DNA of 64,000 nt from Spongiibacteraceae bacterium. GTDB taxonomy: Bacteria; Pseudomonadota; Gammaproteobacteria; Pseudomonadales; Dasaniaceae. Below the pieces are notes generated by a model. That model was given only the letters and a program-made list of their open reading frames with translations, was not told the origin of the DNA and searched no databases. The stretch is from the NCBI GenBank assembly GCA_028280715.1, contig JANQLG010000011.1, positions 40,491 through 104,490 of the forward strand, given 5' to 3'. Shown one piece after another: positions 39,291-48,678 of the stretch (position 1 is its first letter; every line of letters begins with the position of its first letter). A program made the translations under genes and the position numbers.

Positions 39291-39515
39291 TTAGCCTTTA
39301 GGTGGGTAGGGATCGTCGCCGTAAGTGTTACGCTCACGGATTTGGCCGTTTTTGCCATGAATTAGCATTTCAGATTGCTGATTTTGGGCAATCTGTTTTG
39401 CTTCTTGAATGGCTTCTGCCTGAGTTGAGTGGGTAGAAGTTGCTTTTTGATTGCCAGCGCCTTTTACAGCCCAGCCATCGTCGTGGGGTACTACGTGTTG
39501 GTTTTTGCCTTTCAT
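39291..39515 (-). CDS. DUF2188 protein
   Basis: 74 aa, hydrophilic. HVVPHDDGWAVKGAGNQKAT and the helix QAEAIQEAKQIAQNQ are typical of DUF2188, a small fold found in many mobile regions with no proven function. It is the first gene of the leftward island operon and is divergent from the WYL regulator gene. Confidence 0.85.
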   Translation of the reverse strand: MKGKNQHVVPHDDGWAVKGAGNQKATSTHSTQAEAIQEAKQIAQNQQSEMLIHGKNGQIRERNTYGDDPYPPKG

Positions 39516-39568
39516 AATACTTAACCTTTAGATTTGGTTGTTTAGGGTATTTTGCATAATGACCACCA

Positions 39569-39598
39569 ATTATGATCATATTTAAATGTTATCATAAT
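39569..39598. promoter_or_regulatory. Candidate operator between the DUF2188 and WYL genes
   Basis: ATTATGAT and ATCATAAT form perfect 8-bp arms 14 bp apart in AT-rich sequence between two divergent units. BrxR/CapW regulators bind inverted repeats upstream of their own gene, so this is the best operator candidate. Confidence 0.4.
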
Positions 39599-39687
39599 CA
39601 AAATGATTAATACAATAGATTAAATTGAATATGTGAGGTCGTATCTGATACTATGGGTCAAACAGCCTCCCGGAGAAGAAGGTAGAC

Positions 39688-40563
39688 GTGGAAGACATCA
39701 ATCAATCCCAGAAAGAACGCCTCGCACATATCGACTTTCGGCTTTATTTCTTAGGCTCTGTTGGCCGGAGTGATCTTGTTAAGCGGTTTGGAATCAAAGA
39801 AGCGGCAGCAACAAGAGATATAGCTCTGTACCGAGAGCTGGCGGCAGATAACATCGAATATGACACCATTGCCAAGCTTTACCGGGTATCGGATGGCTTT
39901 AAGCCTTTGTTTCAGTATCAAGCCGATACGGTGTTGGCAGCATTGTCTCAAGGTATTGGTGACAACAATATCGCTGGGCAAAAAGCGTTCATCCCTAGTG
40001 AAACACCTTCGCAGCTCAGCAAGCCCAATCTGGACGTGCTCTCTGTACTGACGAGGGCGATTTACAATAAGCAGGCAGTTTCTATCGAATACCGCTCTGT
40101 GAGTAGTGGATTCACTTCTCGGGAAATCGTCCCGTTTAATCTGGTTGATAATGGCCTGCGATGGCACATTCGAGCCTATGACCGCCGAAGGGAGCGTTTT
40201 ACAGATTTTGTTATCACGCGTATTACTCAACCTAAACTTTTGCCCGACAGTCCTATAGAGGAGCATGAGCAATCCCAGGCAGATATTCAGTGGAATCGAA
40301 TCGTAGAACTTGAGCTGGTAGCTCATCCGCTTCTGAATCATAAAGAAACCATTGAGGTTGATTACGGCATGGAGGATGGCGTGTTAGATATTAATGTCCG
40401 TGCAGCGGTGGCTGGATATTTGCTTAGGCGCTGGAATGTGGATTGCAGTGCGGAGGGTAAATTGGAAGGCGTTGAATACCATTTGTGGCTTCGCAACAGG
40501 CAAGCACTTTACGGTGTTGATAACCTTGTGATTGCGCCCGGTTTTGAGCGCGACCCTTTATAG
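39688..40563 (+). CDS. BrxR/CapW-type WYL-domain regulator
   Basis: 291 aa. A winged helix (about 12-65; FLGSVGRSDLVKRFGIKEAA, TRDIALYRE) precedes a WYL domain in which WHIRAYD (159-165) fills the WYL position, and a C-terminal WCX domain. This layout and the N-terminal wording match repressors of BREX (BrxR), CBASS (CapW) and related defence loci. It starts at GTG 39688 behind a strong ribosome-binding site (GGAGAAGAAGG). It is 17 bp upstream of the helicase gene and probably controls the whole defence operon. Confidence 0.88.
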   Translation: MEDINQSQKERLAHIDFRLYFLGSVGRSDLVKRFGIKEAAATRDIALYRELAADNIEYDTIAKLYRVSDGFKPLFQYQADTVLAALSQGIGDNNIAGQKAFIPSETPSQLSKPNLDVLSVLTRAIYNKQAVSIEYRSVSSGFTSREIVPFNLVDNGLRWHIRAYDRRRERFTDFVITRITQPKLLPDSPIEEHEQSQADIQWNRIVELELVAHPLLNHKETIEVDYGMEDGVLDINVRAAVAGYLLRRWNVDCSAEGKLEGVEYHLWLRNRQALYGVDNLVIAPGFERDPL

Positions 40564-40580
40564 ACGGCGGATGTTTCTTT

Positions 40581-43451
40581 ATGTCGAATGCAAACGCCCA
40601 GCAGCTTGAAGCTATTAACCATATGGAAGGACCGTTACTGATAATAGCGGGTCCCGGTTCAGGTAAAACATTTACGCTGGTCGAACGCATTTTAAATCTT
40701 ATCCAGAACTACAATGTCGAACCTGAGGCATTGTTTGTCGTTACCTTTACAGAAAAAGCCGCTCGGGAGCTAACAACGAGAATATCCAATCGTCTACTAG
40801 AGTTGGGCATTGAATTCAATATTAACGAAATGTTCCTGGGGACCTTCCACTCCATATGTCTAAGAATCATTGAGGACTATCGAGAATACTCAAGGCTAAA
40901 GCGCAGCTTTGTATTGATGGACCAATTCGACCAGCAGTATTTCCTGTATCAGAACTTGAGTGATTTTCGTGAAATAGAAAATTCAGAGCAAATTCTGGGT
41001 AGCGATAAAACGCCTACATGGGCAAAGTCAGAAAACTTGTTGAATTGGCTCAACAAGGTAACTGAAGAAGCGATTGACCATCAGCGATTAATCGAGGCTG
41101 ACGATACAGCACTGGTTGCTCTGGGGGAATGCTACGATCTATATCTACAAAAACTGGAAGAACGCAACGCACTCGATTTTTCTACCATTCAGTTAGAAGC
41201 GCTTAATCTGCTGCGCAATCATCCTGCGGTGTTAGAGTCGATTAAAAGCCGTGTTCAGTACCTGATGGTCGATGAATATCAGGATACCAATACCATTCAG
41301 GAGATGATCTTAAAGCTTCTGATGGGTGGTGAGCAGAACTTATGTGTTGTTGGCGATGATGATCAAGCCCTATACCGTTTCCGTGGGGCCACAATAAGAA
41401 ACATTTTGCAGTTTCCCGAAAATTTTGAATCCGGTTCATGTAAACAGGTAAGTCTGACCACAAACTACCGCTCGCACCCAGACATCATCCATTTTTATAA
41501 CAAATGGATGAATGACCAAGTTTGGGAGGTAAATGGACAGCGTTTTCGCTACAGCAAACATATACAGCCAAGAGAGGCAGAATTCGAGTCCGGGCCAACG
41601 GTGGTTAAAGCCTTGTCACAAGTCGGTGATGAGTGGGTCGATGAAGTTTATGCTTTGCTCAAAGGCTTACGCGACAAAGGCAAATTAGCAGACTGGAACC
41701 AAGTGGCGTTCCTGTTTAAGTCAGTCAAAAATGATCGTGTTAAAGAGCTGGCTCAGGGGTTGGAAGAGCGAGGTATCGCGGTTTATTCGCCCAGGGCTAA
41801 TCTGTTTTTCGAGCGTGAAGAAATCAGCTTGATGCTTGGCGCATTGTTACTGATATTTCCACAATACCGATCAATTCGTGCACCCAAAGAAGGAGTCACC
41901 TTATCCATTTGGGATTACTACGATTCGCACTGCCTGAAGCCATTTATGGATCTAGTGGTAAAGGCTGAGCATCAAGATTTGCTGGAATGGTGTCAAGCAG
42001 CGGCCAAGCGTCATATGGGGCTTAGCAAAAACGCCGACTATGCCTTTAGTGGCTTGTTTTATCAGCTCTTACAGTTCCCGTTGTTTGCTCATTATTTGGA
42101 TGAAGAGAACGGTAATGCCAGAGCGCAGCGCAACTTGGCAACCATGTCTCAACTGCTGGCCAAGTTTGAGTATCTGCATCACATTAGCGTACTAAATCCC
42201 AAGTTTTTGGAAAGTAATCTACGAGGGCTATTCAACCAGTTCTTTAAGTTTCTCAAAGATGGAGGTATAGATGAATACGAGGACGTTTCCGAGTACGCTC
42301 CATCTGGCCATGTGTCGTTTCTCACCATACACCAGTCAAAGGGGCTCGAATTTCCGGTAGTGATGGTGGGCTCGCTGGGTTCGTCCCCACGCAAGCAATA
42401 CAAAGATCTGGATGAAGTGTTAGAGCAAGGCTATTTGAACCGTGAGCCTTTCGAGCCATTAGAATCAACCAAGTTTTTTGATTTCTGGCGTCTTTACTAC
42501 ACGGCATTTTCAAGGGCTCAGAATTTATTGGTGCTCACAGATCAGGAAAGAGAAGGCACCGGTCGGACGCCATCCAAACACTTTTCTCAATATGTTGATG
42601 AATTGCCGTCATGGAGAGGCTGCCAAGAGCAATTGAATGCCCTGAGTTTCGATGTAGTGAAAGACGTTAATATCAAGCAAGAGTACGCATTTACCTCGCA
42701 TATCACACTATTTGAAACCTGCGCTGAACAATACCGTTTCTTTAAAGACTTGGAGTTTCAGCCCATAAAAGCCAGCCCTATGCTGTTTGGTACGCTAGTG
42801 CATGAAACGCTTGAAGATATTCACAAAGCAGCCCTGCGCAATGAAGAACATTTGATTACGCGGGAAAATATCGAAACTTGGTTTCACGAAAACTATCGTA
42901 ATCTGGCCAATAGAGAGCGTATGTATCTGGGTGATTCAACATTAGGTGCAGCACTTAAGCATGTCATGCGCTATGTAGATCGCAAACAGGATAACTGGTC
43001 AGACATCAAAGAATGCGAAGTGGATATTTCACTCGTGAAAGGCGAATACATTCTTAAGGGCAGCGTTGATCTAATTGTGGGTGAAGATAACACCGTAGAA
43101 GTAATCGACTTTAAGTCCGAGAAAAAGCCCGATATGGAGAAAGACTCTGAGCGTATCAAGCACCACAAGCGCCAGCTTGAGGTCTACGCCCATTTAGTCG
43201 AAGAACGTACAGGCCATAAAGTCAGTAAAATGCATTTGTACTTTACTGGGGTCGAAAGTGGTGTGCCGACAATTTCTTTTGATAAAGACGGCGCAGCCAT
43301 CGATAGCACGATTAAAGTGTTCGATAACATAGTTAACCGAATAGAGAGCAAAGACTTTGGTATCAAAGAGCGCCCAGTCAAAACGTGTATTGACTGCGAT
43401 ATGAAAGCTTATTGCGATAGAAAGAACTGGAAATTTAAGGAATCAGCCTGA
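40581..43451 (+). CDS. UvrD-like helicase fused to Fe-S RecB-type nuclease
   Basis: 956 aa. Superfamily 1 helicase motifs: GPGSGKT (24-30), VDEYQDTN (about 230), VVGDDDQALYRFRGA, TIHQSKGLEFPVVMV and YTAFSRAQNL (about 640). The C-terminal nuclease has GTLVHETLEDIH, VIDFKSEKK (about 843) and QLEVYAHLVEE, with one Cys at about 713 (FETCAEQYRF) and three in CIDCDMKAYC (about 935), the layout of a 4Fe-4S cluster as in AddB and Cas4. It should unwind and cut DNA. Its stop overlaps the mod start (TGATG). Confidence 0.9.
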   Translation: MSNANAQQLEAINHMEGPLLIIAGPGSGKTFTLVERILNLIQNYNVEPEALFVVTFTEKAARELTTRISNRLLELGIEFNINEMFLGTFHSICLRIIEDYREYSRLKRSFVLMDQFDQQYFLYQNLSDFREIENSEQILGSDKTPTWAKSENLLNWLNKVTEEAIDHQRLIEADDTALVALGECYDLYLQKLEERNALDFSTIQLEALNLLRNHPAVLESIKSRVQYLMVDEYQDTNTIQEMILKLLMGGEQNLCVVGDDDQALYRFRGATIRNILQFPENFESGSCKQVSLTTNYRSHPDIIHFYNKWMNDQVWEVNGQRFRYSKHIQPREAEFESGPTVVKALSQVGDEWVDEVYALLKGLRDKGKLADWNQVAFLFKSVKNDRVKELAQGLEERGIAVYSPRANLFFEREEISLMLGALLLIFPQYRSIRAPKEGVTLSIWDYYDSHCLKPFMDLVVKAEHQDLLEWCQAAAKRHMGLSKNADYAFSGLFYQLLQFPLFAHYLDEENGNARAQRNLATMSQLLAKFEYLHHISVLNPKFLESNLRGLFNQFFKFLKDGGIDEYEDVSEYAPSGHVSFLTIHQSKGLEFPVVMVGSLGSSPRKQYKDLDEVLEQGYLNREPFEPLESTKFFDFWRLYYTAFSRAQNLLVLTDQEREGTGRTPSKHFSQYVDELPSWRGCQEQLNALSFDVVKDVNIKQEYAFTSHITLFETCAEQYRFFKDLEFQPIKASPMLFGTLVHETLEDIHKAALRNEEHLITRENIETWFHENYRNLANRERMYLGDSTLGAALKHVMRYVDRKQDNWSDIKECEVDISLVKGEYILKGSVDLIVGEDNTVEVIDFKSEKKPDMEKDSERIKHHKRQLEVYAHLVEERTGHKVSKMHLYFTGVESGVPTISFDKDGAAIDSTIKVFDNIVNRIESKDFGIKERPVKTCIDCDMKAYCDRKNWKFKESA

Positions 43452-45379
43452 TGTCAGAGCAGAAACCATTAGACCTGGAAGAAACGGGCGGCGTTGATAG
43501 TGTCGAGAAATATAAGTTTGAACCTATCAAAGGTTATCCAATGCTACATTGGCATGGTAAGCGGCCTTTTACTTCAACCCAGTATTATCCAGCGCAAAAG
43601 AAAGAAGTTTATGGTGAAGAGGTCGATGGCTGGATTAATAAAATATTCTGGGGTGACAACCTTCAGGTGATGAGCCATTTGCTCAAGGAACATAGAGGAA
43701 AAATTGATCTTGTTTATATCGACCCACCATTTGATTCGAAGGCGGATTATAAGAAGAAAATTGTAGTTAAAGGGAAAAGTACAACTAATGATTCGTCCAC
43801 GTTTGAAGAGAAGCAATATTCAGATATTTGGACGAATGATGAGTATCTTCAATTCATATATGACAGAATAATTTTAATTCGAGAGTTGCTCTCTGAAACG
43901 GGTTCAATCTTTGTGCACTGTGACTATCATAAGAATTATCACATTCGGTCTATCCTCGATGAGATATTTGGGCCTGATAGGTTTGTTAATGAGATTAATT
44001 GGAAGCGGGCTACAACAGTAAAAGGGAATAGCGGTCAGGGAAGCAAGTTTTTGGGCTCCAATGTCGATACCATCTATTGGTATTCCAAGTCTGAATCTTA
44101 CAAATTTAATCCTCAATTTACCGAGTATTCTCAGCAGTATATTGATGAGTTTTATAAGCATGTTGAAGAAGGGACCGGCAGAAGATACCAGTTGATTAGC
44201 ATGACAGCTCCCGGAGACTCTGGAAAAGGAAACCCATATTATGAAGTTATGGGGGTTTCGAGATACTGGCGATATTCACAGGAAAGGATGCAAGAGCTCA
44301 TAAATGCTGGTTTAGTTGTACAAACAAAAGAAGGGAATGTCCCCAGAAAAAAATTGTACTTAGATGAAGGTGAAGGAGTTCCCGTTCAGTCTTTGTGGGC
44401 TGACTTAGATGCGTTAAGTTCACACTCGGCTGAAAGGGTTGGATATCCAACCCAAAAACCTGAGGACTTGGTGAATAGAATAATAGAGATCGCCACAGAT
44501 ACTAATGATATTGTTTTTGATTGTTTTATGGGATCGGGAACAACGCAAGTAGCGGCGTTGAAACTTGGTAGAAGATTTGTTGGCGCTGATATTAATATTG
44601 GAGCAGTTCATGCAACTTCTAAAAGACTAAATTCTTTACTTAAGCAGGCAGAAAAAGACTTGTTGGAAGAAGGGTTGAGTCAGTTTTCTGGCTTTGAGAC
44701 CTATAACGTTAATCATTATGAAATATTCAGAAATCCTATCGAAGCACAATCATTGCTTCTAGAGGTTTTGGAGGTCGAGAGTCTTACTGGCTCAATATAT
44801 GATGGGGAAAAAGAGGGCTTTATGGTCAAGGTAATGCCCGTCAATCGAATTGCTACTCGTGAAGACCTTAACGATCTAATATCCAATTTTCCTTACAAAG
44901 TTTTTGAGCAGCGGAAAGAAGAGAATCCTAATAAACCTGTTGAGTCGATAATGCTGGTTTGTATGGGGCATGAACCAGACTTACAAGCTCATTTAGAGCA
45001 AGAGTCAGGCTACAAGCTAAATGTAGAAGTTGTTGATATTCTCAGAGATAAAGCAAATATCGAGTTAAAGCGAGACTCCGAAGCGTCTATATCAGTTGAG
45101 GGCGGTACGTTAGCTATTAAAAATTTCTTCCCAATGAATCTTTTGCAGAAACTTAGCTTACAAAAAGAAACTGTGGATGAATGGCGTGAGCTAGTTGAAG
45201 AAATAAAGATAGACTGGAATTTTGATGGGGCCGTGATGGAGCCAGCTGTCATAGATAGCCCTGATAAAAATGAGTTTGTTCAAGGCGAATATGTTATTCC
45301 TGATGATGCTGGAACTATCAAGGTAAAGATCACCGACCTGCTATCTGAATCCTATGAAGAGGTGATTCAGTATGGCTAG
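43451..45379 (+). CDS. mod: Type III-like DNA methyltransferase (Mod)
   Basis: 642 aa. Motif IV DPPF (91-94, in VYIDPPFDSKADY) precedes motif I DCFMGSGTT (about 358), the beta-class order of N6-adenine methyltransferases of type III systems. The last 220 residues hold no known motif and may contact Res. Start and stop overlap both neighbours (1 nt with the helicase, 8 nt with res), so the three proteins are translated from one message. The recognition sequence is unknown. Confidence 0.9.
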   Translation: MSEQKPLDLEETGGVDSVEKYKFEPIKGYPMLHWHGKRPFTSTQYYPAQKKEVYGEEVDGWINKIFWGDNLQVMSHLLKEHRGKIDLVYIDPPFDSKADYKKKIVVKGKSTTNDSSTFEEKQYSDIWTNDEYLQFIYDRIILIRELLSETGSIFVHCDYHKNYHIRSILDEIFGPDRFVNEINWKRATTVKGNSGQGSKFLGSNVDTIYWYSKSESYKFNPQFTEYSQQYIDEFYKHVEEGTGRRYQLISMTAPGDSGKGNPYYEVMGVSRYWRYSQERMQELINAGLVVQTKEGNVPRKKLYLDEGEGVPVQSLWADLDALSSHSAERVGYPTQKPEDLVNRIIEIATDTNDIVFDCFMGSGTTQVAALKLGRRFVGADINIGAVHATSKRLNSLLKQAEKDLLEEGLSQFSGFETYNVNHYEIFRNPIEAQSLLLEVLEVESLTGSIYDGEKEGFMVKVMPVNRIATREDLNDLISNFPYKVFEQRKEENPNKPVESIMLVCMGHEPDLQAHLEQESGYKLNVEVVDILRDKANIELKRDSEASISVEGGTLAIKNFFPMNLLQKLSLQKETVDEWRELVEEIKIDWNFDGAVMEPAVIDSPDKNEFVQGEYVIPDDAGTIKVKITDLLSESYEEVIQYG

Positions 45380-48110
45380 TACACCTCAAGATAACTTTGA
45401 CCTCAACAATGCGTTTTATTTGCACTTACTCCTGTTCTACCAGCAAAACAAAGGAGCAGTTAAGCAGCACTATAAAAAGCTAAGCAAGATATTTTTGGAT
45501 TACAACTCGCCAGATCGACCAGAGAGCTTTCTGCGGCAACCTCAGTTCGAGGCGCTCGAAATTTACGTCTTTCTTAAAGAGTTCCTCAATAACAAGCCGG
45601 TCTATCAGTTGTTTGAGGATTGGTTCGAGGCCAAGGGAAAGTTTGGCACGCGAGTGTTCGACAGTACCGATATGCAACGTGACATGCTTTGGGAGCTTTC
45701 TGAGCAGCAATACAAAAATATCTTTAAGAAAATGAAAGCGGCTAATAATGGCCGCATCTATCCAAACTACATATTTGCGCTGACAATGGGTACTGGTAAA
45801 ACCATTCTTATGGCAACCTGTATCTTCTACGATTTTTTGCTCGCCAATAAATTTCCTAAAGACGAACGCTTTATTCACAATGCTCTGGTTTTTGCTCCTG
45901 ATAAAACGGTGTTGCAATCACTCAGGGAGCTAGAAGCCTTCGATCATAGCAAAGTGATACCGCCCGAATACTTAAACGCGATAACCATTAAATTCCATTA
46001 TCTGGAGGATGCAGGTGTATCCCTGAATACGTTGGATGGCTCTCGATTCAATATCGTCGTATCGAATTCTCAAAAGATCATTCTTAAACGTAAAAACGCG
46101 GAGCAGACAGCGACTGAGAAACTGTTTGCTGCGAGTAAAGAGCTTTATAAGAAAGATGACCTTGGCGCAAATATGGCCAGTGTTCTCAATCTGGATGTTG
46201 AAACGTTAGAGGAAGAGCCTCAGGAAGAAGGTGAGCTGGTAACTAACCAGCGTTTTGAAAAGCTTAGACGCTTGGAGCACTTGGGCATATTTGTTGATGA
46301 GGCGCACCATGCATTTGGCACAAAACTAGCCAAAGATATGGGTATCAAAGCAGATAGCGCACAAAATAGCTTGCGAAAAACCATTGATGAATTAGCGCTT
46401 AGCCTTAAGAAGCGTGGCTCTCAGTTGGTGGCTTGTTATAACTATACAGGTACTCCCTATGTGGGTAAGGATGTGTTGCCAGAGGTCGTTTATGCCTATG
46501 GCCTGAAAGAAGCCATCGATAAGAACTATCTCAAAAAGGTAGTGCTAAATGGTTATAGCAATACGAGAGAGTCGGAGTTTCTGGATATAGCCATAGCTGA
46601 TTTCCTTGAGCAAACAAAAGGAAAACGGCCAGAAGGGATGCTGCCGAAAATAGCTATATTTGGAACCACCATCGAAGAAGTGCAAGAGGAGATTAGACCC
46701 GCTGTTGAAGCAGTATTAGCGAAGCATGGGATTCCAGTTGACAGAATATTGGTAAATGTGGGCGATGCAAAGATCACCTCTAACGACGATATTCGCGAAT
46801 TCAATCGGCTTGATACCAAGGAGTCTGAGAAGCAATTTATTTTATTGGTGAACAAAGGGCGTGAAGGATGGAACTGTCGATCTCTATTTTCAGTAGCACT
46901 GTACCGGGAACCTAGGTCGAAGGTATTTGTTCTACAAGCGACCATGCGTTGCTTACGCTCTATCGGCGATGTGCAGGAAACTGGTCATGTGTACCTGACT
47001 AACGAAAATATGGCGCTGCTAGATAAAGAACTGCAAGCAAATTTCCGTATAAGCACGGATGAGATGCAATCGGCTGGGAAAGACAAGATAGCTGTTCAGA
47101 TTAGGCCAGTACCGCCCATAGAGAAGATAAAGCTTAAACGGATTAAGCGAATCTTTAAAATGGAAGAAAAAGAGCTGAAAGAAGGCCAAAAGCTTGGATT
47201 AGATGCGATAGACCTTTCTGACTACCGGATAATGCATCAAAAAATGGAAGGTCTAAATTACGGTGAGTTCACCAATAGGCCAAAAGAGACAAGGGAAGTT
47301 TCTTACATTAAAGAGCCCATAGCTTTTTCAGAATATAACCTCACCGCTGAAATATCACGTTACTTGAACAAGCCCTGTTTGCAAGTTGATAAAGTTGTTC
47401 GATCTACTGAGGAAGGCTTTGAGGGTGTTTTAGGTTTGGTCAATCAATTCAATGAAGTGCTATATGATCACGTAATACCACGGTTGTTTGGGCTGCTATA
47501 TGAGATGAAGTCAGAGCAACAAGAGGAAGAGTATGAGGTCGCGCTCGTAAAAGAACCACCAGTATCACCAGGCTATTACGAGATGACAGCGGCCAAGGAT
47601 ATGGTCGTTGGAATTAACCGACCGACTTCTACTGAGATAGCTGACATAAAAGAGGTTCGTGAAGTCTCAGCCAAATATATAGTCGAAAATCAACAGGAAG
47701 AAGTTGTACCTCAAGAGTACATAGATCGGTCTTTCCACCTTGATAACTACTGCTTTGACTCGGTGCCAGAAAGGGATTTCTTCTGGCATATCTTACACTC
47801 AAGAAAGGTCGATAAAATTTGGTTTACCGGGATGCTGACGCATGGCCAGTCGGAATTTTATATTCAGTATGTTGATCCTGACACTCACAGAGTAAGAAGT
47901 TATTACCCAGACTTTTTAATCCGCAAGGAAAATGGCGCTTTGATAATGATTGAGATTAAAGGTGAAAACATGATTGACCATCCTACGGTGAAAGCAAAGC
48001 AGGAATACGCTGAGATGATTGCCGAGGCCAGTGATGTAGAAATGTCCTACGAAATCATCCCCAGTAGGCAGGCAAAAGAAGGAAACTTTGATCGTTCATT
48101 TTTGAACTGA
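45372..48110 (+). CDS. res: Type III-like restriction subunit (Res)
   Basis: 912 aa. SF2 helicase motifs: TMGTGKT (about 139-144) and VDEAHHAFGT (DEAH about 309-312), a GWNCRSLF region and a C-terminal PD-(D/E)xK nuclease (YYPDFLIRKENG, then MIEIKGEN with E about 860 and K 862). These are the parts of a type III restriction enzyme. It overlaps mod by 8 nt and ends the operon. Confidence 0.92.
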   Translation: MASTPQDNFDLNNAFYLHLLLFYQQNKGAVKQHYKKLSKIFLDYNSPDRPESFLRQPQFEALEIYVFLKEFLNNKPVYQLFEDWFEAKGKFGTRVFDSTDMQRDMLWELSEQQYKNIFKKMKAANNGRIYPNYIFALTMGTGKTILMATCIFYDFLLANKFPKDERFIHNALVFAPDKTVLQSLRELEAFDHSKVIPPEYLNAITIKFHYLEDAGVSLNTLDGSRFNIVVSNSQKIILKRKNAEQTATEKLFAASKELYKKDDLGANMASVLNLDVETLEEEPQEEGELVTNQRFEKLRRLEHLGIFVDEAHHAFGTKLAKDMGIKADSAQNSLRKTIDELALSLKKRGSQLVACYNYTGTPYVGKDVLPEVVYAYGLKEAIDKNYLKKVVLNGYSNTRESEFLDIAIADFLEQTKGKRPEGMLPKIAIFGTTIEEVQEEIRPAVEAVLAKHGIPVDRILVNVGDAKITSNDDIREFNRLDTKESEKQFILLVNKGREGWNCRSLFSVALYREPRSKVFVLQATMRCLRSIGDVQETGHVYLTNENMALLDKELQANFRISTDEMQSAGKDKIAVQIRPVPPIEKIKLKRIKRIFKMEEKELKEGQKLGLDAIDLSDYRIMHQKMEGLNYGEFTNRPKETREVSYIKEPIAFSEYNLTAEISRYLNKPCLQVDKVVRSTEEGFEGVLGLVNQFNEVLYDHVIPRLFGLLYEMKSEQQEEEYEVALVKEPPVSPGYYEMTAAKDMVVGINRPTSTEIADIKEVREVSAKYIVENQQEEVVPQEYIDRSFHLDNYCFDSVPERDFFWHILHSRKVDKIWFTGMLTHGQSEFYIQYVDPDTHRVRSYYPDFLIRKENGALIMIEIKGENMIDHPTVKAKQEYAEMIAEASDVEMSYEIIPSRQAKEGNFDRSFLN

Positions 48111-48320
48111 TTTGTCGCACGCAAAATTGAGTTCAGCATAGCTGTACTATGTTTCCCGGCTCAATGAGGAAAGCAGCCGCTTGCGGCGAGTAATCATTGA
48201 ACCGGGTAGCATTTTATACCCTGTGATGGATGGGACAGCTCGCTGGCCCATCTGCCTCCCGGCGAGGGCGGGAAGGCCCTGCGGACAGGGCAGAGCCCAT
48301 AGAGCGTATCTTGCCGAGGA
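48111..48320. other. Hairpin-rich gap after res
   Basis: About 200 bp between two convergent units. GGGTA/TACCC (loop of 8) lies near 48205-48223 and GATGGG/CCCATC near 48233-48262, neither with a T-run. No gene is apparent. Confidence 0.4.
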
Positions 48321-48668
48321 TTAGTTTTGCCCCTCGATTTCATTACCTGTTGGGCTTGTCCAAGAGCCTTGTAGCTGGGGTGTCCAATCAGCTTCTTTAT
48401 CGAGAGCTTCCAGAATTACCTTTACCGTCAACCAATGCCGGTATCGGGTAGCTGGCAATAGCCGCTTGGTGCCTTCTTCAAGAAACCATTTCAGGTGTTT
48501 GAGTTGGTATTGGTAGGCCCCCACTTGGAACGCTGTCCATAGCAAATCTGCCATATAGAGTGTCTGGTTGTAATGTATGTTAATTTTCTGTCTGCTGCCT
48601 CTTAACCTACGTTTCATTAGGTGCAGCATATGCTGCCTTGCTTGGTGTTTACCTCGAGGGCGCATCAT
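48321..48668 (-). CDS. Small basic protein downstream of the second integrase
   Basis: 115 aa, rich in Arg, Lys and His in its first 35 residues (RGKHQARQHMLHLMKRRLRG), then helical (YMADLLWTAFQVGAYQYQL, HLKWFLEEGTKRL). I know no named family. It begins 10 bp after the integrase stop on the same strand, so it belongs to the same unit and may assist recombination. This role is inferred from position only. Confidence 0.55.
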   Translation of the reverse strand: MMRPRGKHQARQHMLHLMKRRLRGSRQKINIHYNQTLYMADLLWTAFQVGAYQYQLKHLKWFLEEGTKRLLPATRYRHWLTVKVILEALDKEADWTPQLQGSWTSPTGNEIEGQN

Positions 48669-48678
48669 TGATCTCTCC

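Noticed and set aside
42700..43450. Cas4-like nuclease domain hinting at CRISPR
   Set aside because: The domain is the C-terminus of a UvrD helicase; no cas1/cas2 and no regularly spaced repeat array occur anywhere in the window.
45480..45917. Minus-strand 145-codon frame within res
   Set aside because: It overlaps the conserved helicase domain and lacks a start signal.
39688..48110. BREX or DISARM locus
   Set aside because: The BrxR-like regulator invites this, but pglZ, brxC, drmA/B and other core genes are absent; the enzymes are type III-like Mod/Res and a UvrD-RecB fusion.
48111..48320. Integron attC-like site in the hairpin-rich gap
   Set aside because: No core-site pair or integron integrase; the hairpins are short and unrelated to each other.
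48230..48451. Plus-strand 73-codon frame after res
   Set aside because: It overlaps the better supported minus-strand 115-aa gene and has no ribosome-binding site or familiar features.
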